Shown piece by piece: positions 1 to 10,839 of a stretch of 64,000 nt of DNA. A program made the translations under genes and the position numbers. Within the stretch, counting starts at the first letter, position 1. Every line of letters starts with the position of its first letter. Under the pieces are notes generated by a model. That model was not told the origin of the DNA. It saw nothing but the letters and a program-made list of their open reading frames with translations, and ran no database searches. Source of the stretch: Nannobrachium achirus (Eukaryota; Chordata; Actinopteri; Myctophiformes; Myctophidae); NCBI GenBank assembly GCA_963921795.1, contig OY997656.1:56197003-56261002 (forward strand), written 5' to 3'.

Positions 1-1131
1 CCCAGCCAGCTGTCAATCACTCTGATGACTCCCTGTTTCCTTCAGCAGACCCCACTGGATTCAACACAACACCACTCAACCCCACTGAACCCAACACAAC
101 ACCACCCAACCCCACTGATTCCAAAACAACACACAACATCACGGGACCCAACACCACTGATTCCAACACAACACTTAACCCCACTGAACCCAGCACAACA
201 CTCAACCCCTCTGAACTCTACACAACACTCAACCCCACTGAATTGGACACAACACTCAACCCCACTGAATTGGACACAACACCCAAACCCACTGAATCAG
301 GTTCAGGTTCAGGTTCAGGTTCAGGTGAATCTGACACAACACTCAACCCCACTGAATTGGACACAACACTCAACCCCACTGAATCGGACACAACACTCGA
401 CCCCACCCAGTCAGCCGTCAATCACTCTGACAACCCCCTGTTTTCCAACTTCCGGTTTCCTGCAGCAAACCAAACCCACCAGGGAAACTACAGCTGTACT
501 TATCACATCTATGTTTTTCATCACAACTTCTCGTCTAAGAGCAAAGTCCTCTCTCTCACTGTCACAGGTATGGACTCTTCAAATCACAATATGAAACTCA
601 ATCCACATATGCTGTTTAAGCCAATCACTGCCTTCATACCCTCCATAAATGTGGTTTCTGAAGGCCAGCAGTTCTTTACATGATGTTGATGTTTTAATAT
701 ATTTCTCTCACAGCTTCTCATCTGACATCCAACATCCTCAAATGTACAGTCACAGTGCTGGTCCTGTTGATACTGATAGTGAGCGGCCTCTATCGTCTCT
801 GGAAGGTAATTATACATCTTTATTCAACACAAGACTGGAATGTAAATGAAGTAGTTACACTGTTTGTATTTAAGAGAGCCACATCTGATCCAGTACATTA
901 AAGTTGGGTTCTGCTGTGTTTCTCCAGGTCACCAGAGGGCGCCGTGCAGGAGCACATAACCCCGGGGTGGCTTATTATAATGTAGGACGGGGGAACGTTG
1001 AGATAGTTTATTATAACGTTGCTGGTGCCGATGCTGAAGCTGCTGGACCCAATGAAGAGGCAGAATACCACCAGTATGAAGAGATAGACCTCCAAGGAGG
1101 TGCTGAACCTGTGTATGAGGTGGAGCTCTAA
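1..1131 (+). CDS. ITIM-bearing Ig-superfamily receptor, 3' part
   Basis: This is the 3' part of a single-pass cell-surface receptor; its 5' exons lie outside the window. The exons seen are 3-567 (open from the window edge), 714-805 and 928-1131, with GT-AG junctions and matching phases, giving about 286 residues. The first exon holds a long repeat of nine-residue units like DTTLNPTEL plus an (SG) run, then an Ig-like end with NYSC (Cys codon at 495) and LSLTVTG. The second exon encodes a hydrophobic membrane segment (VTVLVLLILIVSGLY). The third encodes the tail, with VAYYNV (967-984) and IVYYNV (1003-1020), both fitting the ITIM pattern, and a YEEI motif near its end. ITIMs recruit SH2 phosphatases and YEEI suits Src-family SH2 domains, so an inhibitory or dual-signal leukocyte receptor is inferred. 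The exact family (for example a fish Fc-receptor-like or CD22-like protein) is not recognised. Confidence 0.8.
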
Positions 1132-1254
1132 GGAGTTCATGTCACAACACATAACTGTCCATCACCTCAGTCGAGGTTTGAACATTTACACTGAACACAC
1201 AAGTACAATGCACTCCGGTTGTCGGCTACCCAGGAGATGGGGAGGTGGAGTCTA

Positions 1255-2309
1255 ACACCACCTGAACACACCACCTGAACACACCACCTGAACACACCAC
1301 CTGAACACATCACCTGAACACACCACCTGAACACACCACCTGAACACATCACCTGAACACACCACCTGAACACACCACCTGAACACACCACCTGAACACA
1401 TCACCTGAACACACCACCTGAACACATCACCTGAACACACCACCTGAACACACCACCTGAACACATCACCTGAACACACCACCTGAACACACCACCTGAA
1501 CACACCACCTGAACACACCACCTGAACACATCACCTGAACACACCACCTGAACACACCACCTGAACACACCACCTGAACACATCACCTGAACACATCACC
1601 TGAACACACCACCTGAACACACCACCTGAACACATCACCTGAACACACCACCTGAACACACCACCTGAACACATCACCTGAACACACCACCTGAACACAC
1701 CACCTGAACACACCACCTGAACACACCACCTGAACACATCACCTGAACACACCACCTGAACACACCACCTGAACACATCACCTGAACACACCACCTGAAC
1801 ACACCACCTGAACACATCACCTGAACACACCACCTGAACACACCACCTGAACACACCACCTGAACACACCACCTGAACACATCACATGAACACACCACCT
1901 GAACACACCACCTGAACACACCACCTGAACACATCACCTGAACACATCACCTGAACACACCACCTGAACACACCACCTGAACACATCACCTGAACACACC
2001 ACCTGAACACATCACCTGAACACACCACCTGAACACACCACCTGAACACACCACCTGAACACACCACCTGAACACATCACCTGAACACACCACCTGAACA
2101 CACCACCTGAACACATCACCTGAACACACCACCTGAACACATCACCTGAACACACCACCTGAACACACCACCTGAACACATCACCTGAACACACCACCTG
2201 AACACACCACCTGAACACACCACCTGAACACATCACCTGAACACACCACCTGAACACACCACCTGAACACACCACCTGAACACACCACCTGAAGACAACA
2301 CCTGAACAG
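1255..2309. repeat. 13-bp minisatellite, about 80 copies
   Basis: The tandem unit is CACCTGAACACAC, alternating with a variant carrying T at one position (CACATCACCTG). The two variants are interspersed along the array, and a few units carry private changes, such as the one near 1886. Long open frames on the minus strand are by-products of a 13-bp unit lacking stops and are not genes. Confidence 0.97.
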
Positions 2310-2376
2310 CGTAGGTGTCAATGTGAGACCGGCATACTAAACAAACAACTCATACTGGTGTGTCCTCTTACACAAG

Positions 2377-2532
2377 AGGGGTTGGCAGTGGCTCAGGAGG
2401 AAGAACGGACGCTTGGGAAACGGAAGGTTCACAGTTTTATCTTGGGCTCCCCCACGTGTCCCTGAGCAAGACTCTGAACCTATAACCTTCATTTATAAAC
2501 TAACTTGGACCGTATATAAATGCACCATTAAC
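2377..2532 (+). mobile_element. Decayed tRNA-derived SINE
   Basis: The piece GGCAGTGGCTCAGGAGG resembles a Pol III A box. It is followed by GGGCTCCCCCA, a shared SINE body (CTGAGCAAGACTCTGAAC) and a tail ending in TATATAAATGCACCA. The same order is seen in the better copy at 28087-28322. Confidence 0.65.
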
Positions 2533-2790
2533 CATTTCCCAACATATGGGAGTGAAGTATGGACATGAGTTTCCTGAGGAACATTGACTATGTTACAATA
2601 TGTCATAATGCTTACCTTGTCACTGTCACCTTTGGAGCAACAGAAAGCTCCTATTGTATGAGTCAAGGGATTGTATTTTTGTATTGTATTGTATATATTT
2701 TAATGTATTGCACCTTTTCATGTTTTCATTCATGGTTTGTGATTATTGTTTTGTGGAGCAGGGCCCACTTTAAAGTCTTGAAAGAGTTCA

Positions 2791-3524
2791 CGGTCCTCCC
2801 ATCTGACCTCTGGGTGGGCCCATGTTTATTTTAATGATCAATCAATCCACTGTGTTCCAGGTCCTCCCATCTGACCTCTGGGTGGGCCCATGTTTATTTT
2901 AATGATCAATCAATCCACTGTGTTCCAGGTCCACCCATCTGACCTCTGGGTGGGCCCATGTTTAATTTAATGATCAATCAATCCACTGTGTTCCAGGTCC
3001 ACCCATCTGACCTCTGGGTGGGCCGATGTTTAATTTAATGATCAATCAATCCACTGTGTTCCATCTGACCTCTGGGTGGGCCCATGTTTATTTTAATGAT
3101 CAATCAATCCACTGTGTTCCATCTGACCTCTGGGTGGGCCCATGTTTATTTTAATGATCAATCAATCCACTGTGTTCCATCTGACCTCTGGGTGGGCCAT
3201 GTTTATTTTAATGATCAATCAATCCACTGTGTTCCATCTGACCTCTGGGTGGGCCCATGTTTATTTTAATGATCAATCAATCCACTGTGTTCCATCTGAC
3301 CTCTGGGTGGGCCCATGTTTATTTTAATGATCAATCAATCCACTGTGTTCCATCTGACCTCTGGGTGGGCCCATGTTTATTTTAATGATCAATCAATCCA
3401 CTGTGTTCCATCTGACCTCTGGGTGGCCCATGTTTATTTTAATGATCAATCAATCCACTGTGTTCCATCTGACCTCTGGGTGGCCCATGTTTATTTTAAT
3501 GATCAATCAATCCACTGTGTTCCT
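2791..3524. repeat. 58-68-bp minisatellite, 12 copies
   Basis: The unit centres on CTGACCTCTGGGTGGGCCCA followed by TGATCAATCAATCCACTG. The first units are about 68 bp and carry an extra GGTCCWCCC. Later units have lost it and are 58 bp or one base shorter, so the array shows an ordered change in unit length. Confidence 0.95.
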
Positions 3525-4078
3525 GCTGAATGATGAAGATCAGGTTGAAAGTTACTGAAGTGTTCCTTAATTCTATTGTCAATTAGATTCTAAACTTTAC
3601 CTAACTTTTTATTAAAAGGTTTCATCAGTGGTGAGAATGTTTCTGTTTGGTTCATATACTTTTAAACAAGCTTGTTATGAGCAGTAAACCTTATTGTACA
3701 TAGTAATAATATAGAAGTGTTACTTGTTTTAGAGGATTTATAATAGTTTGTATTTTATCATTTCCATTACTTACTGTATCTCTGCTGTGTGTACTGTATG
3801 TTGACTGTTGTTGTTCTGAAGTTGAAGTGAAAAGTGGTATTGGTCCATTAGGCCTATGGATGAGCCAATAGGATCCATCCAACCATTCAGACCATCATGG
3901 ATGAGCCAATAGGATCCATCCAACCATAAAAAACCATTGTGTGTTTTCTAAAGCACATGGACCTTGATGCTTCTTTATCTTAATGACTATAGTTATGTTG
4001 ATTTGTCATCTGACCGCAGTGTTAAACACTTATATTCATATGTTATGTTTGATTTTTTATCTTTCTTTTAAAAAACTC

Positions 4079-4084
4079 AATAAA
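4079..4084 (+). terminator. Poly(A) signal AATAAA
   Basis: A canonical AATAAA is followed within about 30-60 bases by a GT-rich stretch (around 4110-4140), the usual layout of a polyadenylation site. It is the first well-formed signal in a good context downstream of the Ig receptor stop codon. Confidence 0.55.
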
Positions 4085-4226
4085 GATGACATTCCTTGAG
4101 GAAAATGACGTGTGCTGTCTCTTAAATGTGTTGTGTGTTGTACAGGATCTTGTAACAACCAAATCAACACTATTGTTCAGCTATTCAAACTCAGCTCACA
4201 ATACAATTAACAATGTTAATCTTGGC

Positions 4227-4440
4227 TTAAAGGAGTAGTTCACCCAGAAATGACTTATTTTCTATCAATTACACGGCCCATGAAGCCTTGTTTTTGTACC
4301 ATTCCTGAGTCAATAATGTGATGGGAATGGGAATACGTTTGCAGGAACACTGCTCTGTGAAAAAATACAACTTCTGGGGGAAATTCACAAGCTGTAAGTC
4401 CCACCTTTCTAACCACTCTCTGCCTTTTATCATTCCCAGG
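4227..4440 (+). mobile_element. TTAA-type MITE, one end only
   Basis: TTAA followed by AGGAGTAGTTCACCC matches the left end of the foldback MITEs at 33057 and 34289. No matching right end is seen, so this copy is truncated or decayed. Confidence 0.5.
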
Positions 4441-4503
4441 ATTTTCTCTTCACAGATGTAGTGTATAATTAGACTGCCATCTTTGCCATACCCTACAGTA
4501 GCT

Positions 4504-5059
4504 CAGGGGTTTTCAAAGTGGGTGACGGGGCACCCTGGGGTGCCGTGACAGCAGTCCAGGGGTGCCGTGAGATAATTTGATAATATTTGGAATTTATTTA
4601 GACACTTGAAAACATATTTAGTATAATTTTAAACTTGTAGTACAAAGTTATTTTCAGTCAGTTCTAACCAAAATGGTTATTATCTCAACATTTTCCTCGC
4701 AACATAATCACTAAAATATCATCACTGTCGGACAGAAACCTCGTGTCTCGAAGTTTCAAATGGGTACGTCTTTTGGTAAAGCAAAGCCCTGCTTCATCAT
4801 ACAGCCGATCTACAAGCACACATCATACAGCTGATCTACAAGCACACAACGCCTCGCGATGCGAGGCGTTGTGTGCTTGTAGATCTGCTGTTTTCACTAG
4901 TTTAGTGCATTTTATGGATGATAAATACAAAACAAACGGTTTTGGACATACAAGGTTTCCACCCAAGGAGCTGGGAGTGAAAATTATAATGTAGGGATGC
5001 CTCGGATTAAACAAAATATTTATGGGGTGCCCTGAGACAAAAAGGTTTGGGAACCCCTG
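4504..5059. mobile_element. hAT-like MITE carrying the dispersed hairpin
   Basis: The ends are CAGGGGTTTTCAAAG and TTTGGGAACCCCTG, a typical hAT-style inverted pair. They are flanked by CAGTAGCT (4496-4503) and CACTAGCT (5060-5067), an 8-bp target duplication with one change. The element is 556 bp with no transposase, and the hairpin at 4833-4885 sits inside. Internal segments recur at 10840-11460, 14100-14205 and 63950-64000. Confidence 0.85.
4833..4885. repeat. Dispersed hairpin, copy 1
   Basis: This is an inverted repeat with 25-base perfect arms and a three-base loop, starting GATCTACAAGCACACAACG. A second partial left arm lies just upstream (4804-4825), as if the arm had been duplicated. 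Confidence 0.9.
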
Positions 5060-5097
5060 CACTAGCTTTTGCTGAACTGACACCACTGAAAGTGGCA

Positions 5098-5345
5098 CAG
5101 TATCACTACATGTTCAAGTGGTCTTTATACTGTACAGTATCACTACATGTTCAAGTGGTCTTTATATTGTACAGTATCACTACATGTTCAAGTGGTCTTT
5201 ATACTGTACAGTATCACTACATGTTCAAGTGGTCTTTATATTGTACAGTATCACTACATGTTCAAGTGGTCTTTATACTGTACAGTATCACACATGTTCA
5301 AGTGGTCTTTATATTGTACAGTATCACTACATGTTCAAGCGGTCT
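5098..5345. repeat. 37-bp minisatellite, 7 copies
   Basis: The tandem unit contains CATGTTCAAGTGGTCTTTAT and ACTGTACAGTATCACTA. Units alternate between TATACTG and TATATTG variants, which suggests that dimers were amplified. Confidence 0.95.
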
Positions 5346-5349
5346 TTAT

Positions 5350-6935
5350 TGCGACCGTAGGTCGCATTTACTACCAAAACCTCCACAGGCTGTCCGTGGG
5401 TGAGTGAGTGAGTCAGTCCGTCACACTTTTGCCCTGCTCATATCTCCACAACCGTTGCCCCCATCCAGGCCAAATTTTGCACACACACTCCTTGACTGCC
5501 AAACTAACACCTCCAAGGACCCCCAGAGCCCCAGGGACCCCCAGATGTAAAAAATGACCAAATGTGGTCACACGTCACACGTCACACTTTTTCTCTGCTC
5601 ATATCTCCGCAACCGTTGACCCGATCCATGCCACATTTTGCACACACACTCCTTGCCTGCCAAACTACAACCTCCAAGGACCCCCCGAGCCCCAGGGACC
5701 CCCAGCTCCCTGGGCGACCCCCAAGTGTAAAAAATGACCAAATGTGCAAAAATGACCAAATGACCACCCCAACGGGGCTGCTCACGGGGAATTCCCGGGG
5801 ACCACCCATTCCTCGTGCTCCAGAACGGATGCAAAAGTGGTGATGCCCCCAGTGGAGGACCCCCTCCACTGCAGCTCACATAAAATGCCGATAAGCGACC
5901 TACGGTCGCTTATCTCTCGATTAGGGAGTCTTACTGGTACTGTACAGTGGAATACCAAGGGCGGTCACTAATATGTTAGTGTGAAGGACCATCCTTCTGT
6001 CATTCTATTGGACCGGAGACCCAGACATGCATCTCGTCCCCGTCTTGAAATAAGCAGTGGCCTGCAAGCAGATGTCACTTTGTTGACAGTATACAAACTA
6101 GCTATTGTTAGTTAGCTAACACCAGTAAGGCTCCCTAATCGGGAGATAAGCGACCGTAGGTCACTTATCTCCACAAATAGGGCAAAAATGTGTTTTGCCA
6201 AAATCCTCCTGATCCATGTTGATGACATGAGTGTAGACATACTGTGTAGTGATTTTCGTGATTTTAGGGCAAAATCTGTAGGAGCAGTGTCCAAAAATGT
6301 GTTTTTAAAAATCGGCCTGGAGGTGGCGCTATATGGGAGAGATTCATGTTGATGGGATGAGTGTAGACATACTGTGTACCGATTTGCGTGATTTTAGGGC
6401 AAAAATTGTAGGAGCAGTGTCCAAAAATGTGTTTTGCAAGAATGGGCCACATGGTGGCGCTAGAAGAGGGCCATGTGAGAAATGAGGGGTGGGGTCTCCG
6501 CGTCGGCAAGGCGGACGGATAGGTACCGGCCCCGGCTGTCCCGGTCGCTCCTAGCCGGAGTTACGGCATTTTATGTGAGCTGCAGTGTAGGGGGTCCTCC
6601 ACTGGGGGCGCCACCACTTTTGCATCCGTTCTGGAGCACCAGGAGTGGGTGGTCCCCGGGAATTCCCCGTGAGCAGCCCCGTTGGGGTGGTCATTTGGTC
6701 AGTTTAGCACATTTGGTCATTTTTTACATCTGGGGGTCCCCCAGGTCCCTGGAGCTCCGGGGGTCCTTGGAGGTTGTAGTTTGGCAGGTAAGGAACGTGT
6801 GTGCAAAATTTGGCATGGATCGGGGCAACGGTTGCGGAGATATGAGCAGGGCAAGAGTGTGACGTGTGAGGTGTGACAGACAGACGGACTTACACTTTGT
6901 GCAGGGTTTGATAGTAAATGCGACCTACGGTCACA
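5350..6935. mobile_element. Large inverted-repeat element (unclassified foldback)
   Basis: The left arm (5350-5888) and the right arm (about 6566-6935) are inverted copies of each other, readable over several hundred bases. Both ends carry the near-palindrome GCGACCGTAGGTCGC. That motif is repeated internally at about 5897 and 6150, where it brackets an inner 200-bp segment. The left arm has an internal direct duplication (about 5400-5545 and 5570-5730). Segment 6180-6440 holds two tandem related units. No transposase frame is seen, and the class is unknown. Confidence 0.75.
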
Positions 6936-7342
6936 ACAACCAGTGGGATTCCTACACAAAGACAGTGAGTGGCTTCAGGAGGCCAGCTATTGACCCCCAG
7001 TTAAGAGCAGACCCTTGTTGTTGTTTTTTTTTACGTCCGGTGACACCTGACCAGGACAGGCCTCAGACGCGCCTCCTCAGGAGACTTGGCTCAGAGATTT
7101 GAACCCATTTGTTTTGGCACTGCAGGAACCTGTTGCTGCTTTAACATAACTGAGTTAAGCTTATGCAAATAGCAGCGTTCTGTTCCACAGGCCTGGGCCA
7201 TAAGCAGACATGCAGAACTGTCCAAAATGAATGTTATAATGACGGTAATAAGAGGACTTATTACACCGCACAGATGAGTAAGCCTGGCTACGCTAGGCTT
7301 TAGACATCCTGGTGAGAGCTCCTCACTGGCAGGTGAGCCAGT
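6936..7342. other. No gene seen
   Basis: This is unique-looking sequence with a short T run at 7024. No coding signal or recognised repeat was found. Confidence 0.5.
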
Positions 7343-7351
7343 ATGGTAAAA

Positions 7352-7929
7352 GTGTGTTTCCTCAACCTACCAGGATTGAGTTAAGACCCGCCTCGCGGAA
7401 ACGCCCCTCTCAATAATCTTAAGTATGAAAGTGCTTATGAACGTTAGTGCTGCTCGCTCAAGTGCAAAGCAATACTTTACCTACGCCCTACTGATCCATT
7501 ACAATAATACAGGCAGCATAATATGCCCAAAGCCATATCCAAACTATAACAATTTAACTGATAATCAGTAAGAGTTTTTATTTTGAGCACAGTAGTGACA
7601 AATTAATAGCTTTCTCAGTACGTTTTTCTCTTTAGCAAAGTTACAAAGTTTCCCCTTTTTTAAGCACAGTACCAAGTAAGTTATTATTTATTTATTTTTT
7701 AGCACAGTTTATTTTGAGCACTGTAGTGACAAATTAATAGCTGTGCATTGTGCAAATGCAGGCTTTTCTCAGTACAAGTTTTATATTGTCTTCATGCCTT
7801 TACTAGCTAAGTCTGACTTTATCCACCCTCCATGTGTCCGGCTGCGCAAGGATTTCAGCCACTCCTGGAAGTCCTCGCGTTTCCGCGAGGCGGGTCTGAA
7901 CTCAAGCCTGGTGGGTTGAGGAAACACGC
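7352..7929. mobile_element. Foldback MITE with 9-bp target duplication
   Basis: The left end GTGTGTTTCCTCAACC is inverted as GGTTGAGGAAACACGC on the right. The inverted homology continues inward through GCGGAAACGC and GCGTTTCCGC. Flanks are ATGGTAAAA at 7343-7351 and 7930-7938. A 9-bp duplication is typical of Mutator-like elements, but the family is only inferred. An internal segment (GAGCACAGTAGTGACAAATT) is duplicated. Confidence 0.8.
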
Positions 7930-8155
7930 ATGGTAAAACAGTAGTGACAAGCAGAGGGAGGAATTCATTGGCATGAAGACTAAAACATTGACTTTGAATT
8001 ACTCTTTGTGTCGGGTGGATTTGTCTGAAAATCCTTCCCCTAAAATCTGGGACAAATCCACCAGACTATCCTAACACCAAGCTCCACCCCACCCCACCCT
8101 ACCTCCGCCCTCAAGAGAATTCAGTCAAATTAAATGGAGAAACTCATTCACATTC

Positions 8156-8156
8156 A

Positions 8157-8235
<79 letters not shown>

Positions 8236-8263
8236 CACACACACACAACACACACACACACAC
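8156..8263. repeat. Compound (CGCA)n-(CA)n microsatellite
   Basis: A run of GCAC units is followed by a CA run with two short interruptions. Confidence 0.97.
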
Positions 8264-8399
8264 TACAGGACAGACTCTAGGGGAGTTGGCTGGCTCTTCC
8301 AGCATGTTGATTTCTTTTTATTGTGAACAGAATGTTCTAATTACTGCAGTGGAATGTGACAACACTCAAAACACATCAACAGCTTCAGTGACTACCTGA

Positions 8400-9345
8400 C
8401 CTCATAACAGTAGCCAGGGTTAAAGTTAAACCTCTTTATAAACCATTAAACCTCACCGTAACACCACCCAGGGTTAAAGTTAAACCTCTTTATACCTCCT
8501 TATGAACCATTAAACCTCATCATAACACCATGAGGGTTAAACTTAAACCTCTGTATAAACCATTAAACCTCACGTAACACCATCCAGGGTTAAAGTTAAA
8601 CCTCTTTATAAACCATTAAACCTCACCGTAACACCATCCAGGGTTAAAGTTAAACCTCTTTATACCTCTTTATAAACCATTAAACCTCATCATGACACCA
8701 CCCAGGGTTAAAGTTAAACCTCATCATAACACCACCCAGGGTTAAAGTTAAACCTCATCATAACACCATCCAGGGTTAAAGTTAAACCTCATCATGACAC
8801 CATGAGGGTTCAAATTAAACCTCTTTATACCTCCTTATGAACCATTAAACCTCATCATAACACCATGAGGGTTAAAGTTAAACATCATCATAACACCATC
8901 CAGGGTTAAAGTTAAACCTCATCATAACACCATCCAGGGTTAAAGTTAAACCTCATCATAACACCATCCAGGGTTAAAGTTAAACCTCTTTATAAACCAT
9001 TAAACCTCACCGTAACACCATCCAGGGTTAAAGTTAAACCTCTTTATACCTCTTTATAAACCATTAAACCTCATCATGACACCACCCAGGGTTAAAGTTA
9101 AACCTCATCATAACACCACCCAGGGTTAAAGTTAAACCTCATCATAACACCATCCAGGGTTAAAGTTAAACCTCATCATGACACCATGAGGGTTCAAATT
9201 AAACCTCTTTATACCTCCTTATGAACCATTAAACCTCATCATAACACCATGAGGGTTAAAGTTAAACCTCATCATAACACTATGAGGGTTAAAGTTAAAC
9301 CTCATCATAACACTATGAGGGTTAAAGTTAAACCTCATCATAACA
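8400..9345. repeat. Complex minisatellite, GGGTTAAAGTTAAACCTC core
   Basis: Units share CAGGGTTAAAGTTAAACCTC followed by either CATCATAACACCA or a longer CTTTATAAACCATTAAACC module. Blocks of several modules recur in the same order (compare about 8590-8860 with 8960-9240), showing higher-order duplication. Confidence 0.93.
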
Positions 9346-9505
9346 GTCAAAGCAGAGATATGATTGGTTGTTCTCCTGGTGAGCTGTGTATGAATGTCTG
9401 ACATCAGAGGGTTCAGTTTTACTGATGTCATAACACCATATCTGGTCTAATACCATACTGGTACTGTACTCATAACACCATATATGGTCTAATACCATAC
9501 TGGTA

Positions 9506-10033
9506 AGCCCCTATCAGAGTCTGTACCGCGGTGAAGAGCTATCCACCGCGGTGTAGTCTTTTTGAGTCATAAAACTACAACGTTACGTCATTCCTCGCAG
9601 TGAAGAGCTTTCCACCGCGAGTCCCGACACATCTCTCTGTTTTTACTTTCAGACAGATAGGCTCTTCGCCCCGTCCACTGATTGGTCGATCTAGACCAGT
9701 CAGTCACGGTGAATAGGACTTCACCGTGACTGACTATGATGGCCTTCACTTATTTTCTGACTTGAGGTGGAAAGCTTTCCACCTAAAATCTGCGGTGGAT
9801 AGCTCTTCACCCTGGACTCCCCACTGAGCACGCCGTCTAAAAGTGGTCTAATAGTCGTATAGATTTGAACGTTTTTTAGTTGTCTAAACTTAGACTAGAC
9901 AACTAATAGATGTCTAAATGTAGACTGTCTATATTAGTCGTCTAGTCTAAGTTTAGACAACTAAAAAACTTTCAAATCTATACGACTATTAGACCACTTT
10001 TAGACGGCGTGCTCAGTGGGTCTGATAGGGGCT
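9506..10033. mobile_element. Harbinger-like MITE with a nested foldback
   Basis: The ends are AGCCCCTATCAGAG and CTCTGATAGGGGCT-type inverts, flanked by GTA at 9503-9505 and 10034-10036. The interior matches the copy at 59813-60129, with repeated GGTGAAGAGCTTTCCACC motifs. A second palindromic element is inserted at 9820-10020. A three-base duplication suits the PIF/Harbinger group (usually TWA), so the assignment is tentative. Confidence 0.75.
9820..10020. mobile_element. Nested palindromic MITE
   Basis: Arms of roughly 100 bases begin CCCACTGAGCACGCCGTC and end GACGGCGTGCTCAGTGGG, with TAGTTGTCTAAACTTAGAC inside. The element interrupts the surrounding Harbinger-like copy, so it is the younger of the two. 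No clear target duplication is seen. Confidence 0.75.
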
Positions 10034-10117
10034 GTACTGTACTGAGTAGTGCAATACTGCAGTGCTGAAACACATGGCTGTGGTACTGCAGTATTTGTAA
10101 TACTTTTGTGCCGTTGA

Positions 10118-10482
10118 ATTTACCTGGTATTTCTCCATAACCTTAAAGACCCCTCCTGTATTTACCTGGTATTTCTCCATAACCTTAAAGACCCCTCCTG
10201 TATTTACCTGGTATTTCCCCATAACCTTAAAGACCCCTCCTGTATTTACCTGGTATTTCTCCATAACCTTAAAGACCCCTCCTGTATTTACCTGGTATTT
10301 CTCCATAACCTTAAAGACCGTTATATTTACCTGGTATTTCTCCATAACCTTAAAGACCGTTATATTTACCTGGTATTTCTCCATAACCTTAAAGACCGTT
10401 ATATTTACCTGGTATTTCTCCATAACCTTAAAGACCGTTATATTTACCTGGTATTTCTCCATAACCTTAAAGACCCCTCCTG
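10118..10482. repeat. 39/42-bp minisatellite, 9 copies
   Basis: Units contain TTTACCTGGTATTTCTCCAT and AACCTTAAAGACC. Five units carry CCTCCTGTA spacers (42 bp) and four carry GTTATA spacers (39 bp). The minus strand is an open frame because both unit lengths are multiples of three, but nothing else suggests a protein. Confidence 0.95.
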
Positions 10483-10839
10483 CTCATTTACCTTCCTGTT
10501 TTTCTCCACACTAAATGTATCACCATAGTGCTCATGGGCTTGGGTTGTTGGTTGAAATCCTACGTCACACCTTAGAAACGCCATGGCTGAGTAGCAGGTT
10601 GATGCTCAAGTGGGAATTATGTTAAATCACTTTTAGACAAATATGGTTCCAGGAGGAGCTTAACATTTGCATTAACCGTCAATCAACGTATAACACAACA
10701 AGTTGGCACTGGAATTATTATTAAACTGCTAAAATAAATACACAAATAAATAAATACATAAATAAATAAAACACTCAAAATAGGCTACTGGAGAGGAGCT
10801 TTAGATGTGCGTTTTGATTAAAAGTGAACAACACTAAAT

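Larger units (their letters stand above)
1132..4105 (+). other. Putative 3' UTR/flank of the Ig receptor gene
   Basis: There is no supported coding potential here. The stretch runs from the stop codon to the poly(A) signal at 4079 and would be an unusually long 3' UTR of about 2.9 kb. It contains a 13-bp minisatellite, a decayed SINE, a 58-68-bp minisatellite, and a short direct duplication around 3845-3925. UTR status is inferred only from position. Confidence 0.45.

Noticed and set aside
1167-2275. Several minus-strand open frames of 60-113 codons with a VCSGGVFRW pattern
   Set aside because: They are translations of a 13-bp minisatellite lacking stops, with no gene context.
1255-2309. Regular short repeats suggestive of a CRISPR array
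   Set aside because: Units are contiguous without spacers, and the context is a vertebrate genome.
10013-10462. 149-codon minus frame with MEKYQVNITVFKV repeats
   Set aside because: Units of 39 and 42 bp keep the frame open by chance. There is no independent evidence for expression.
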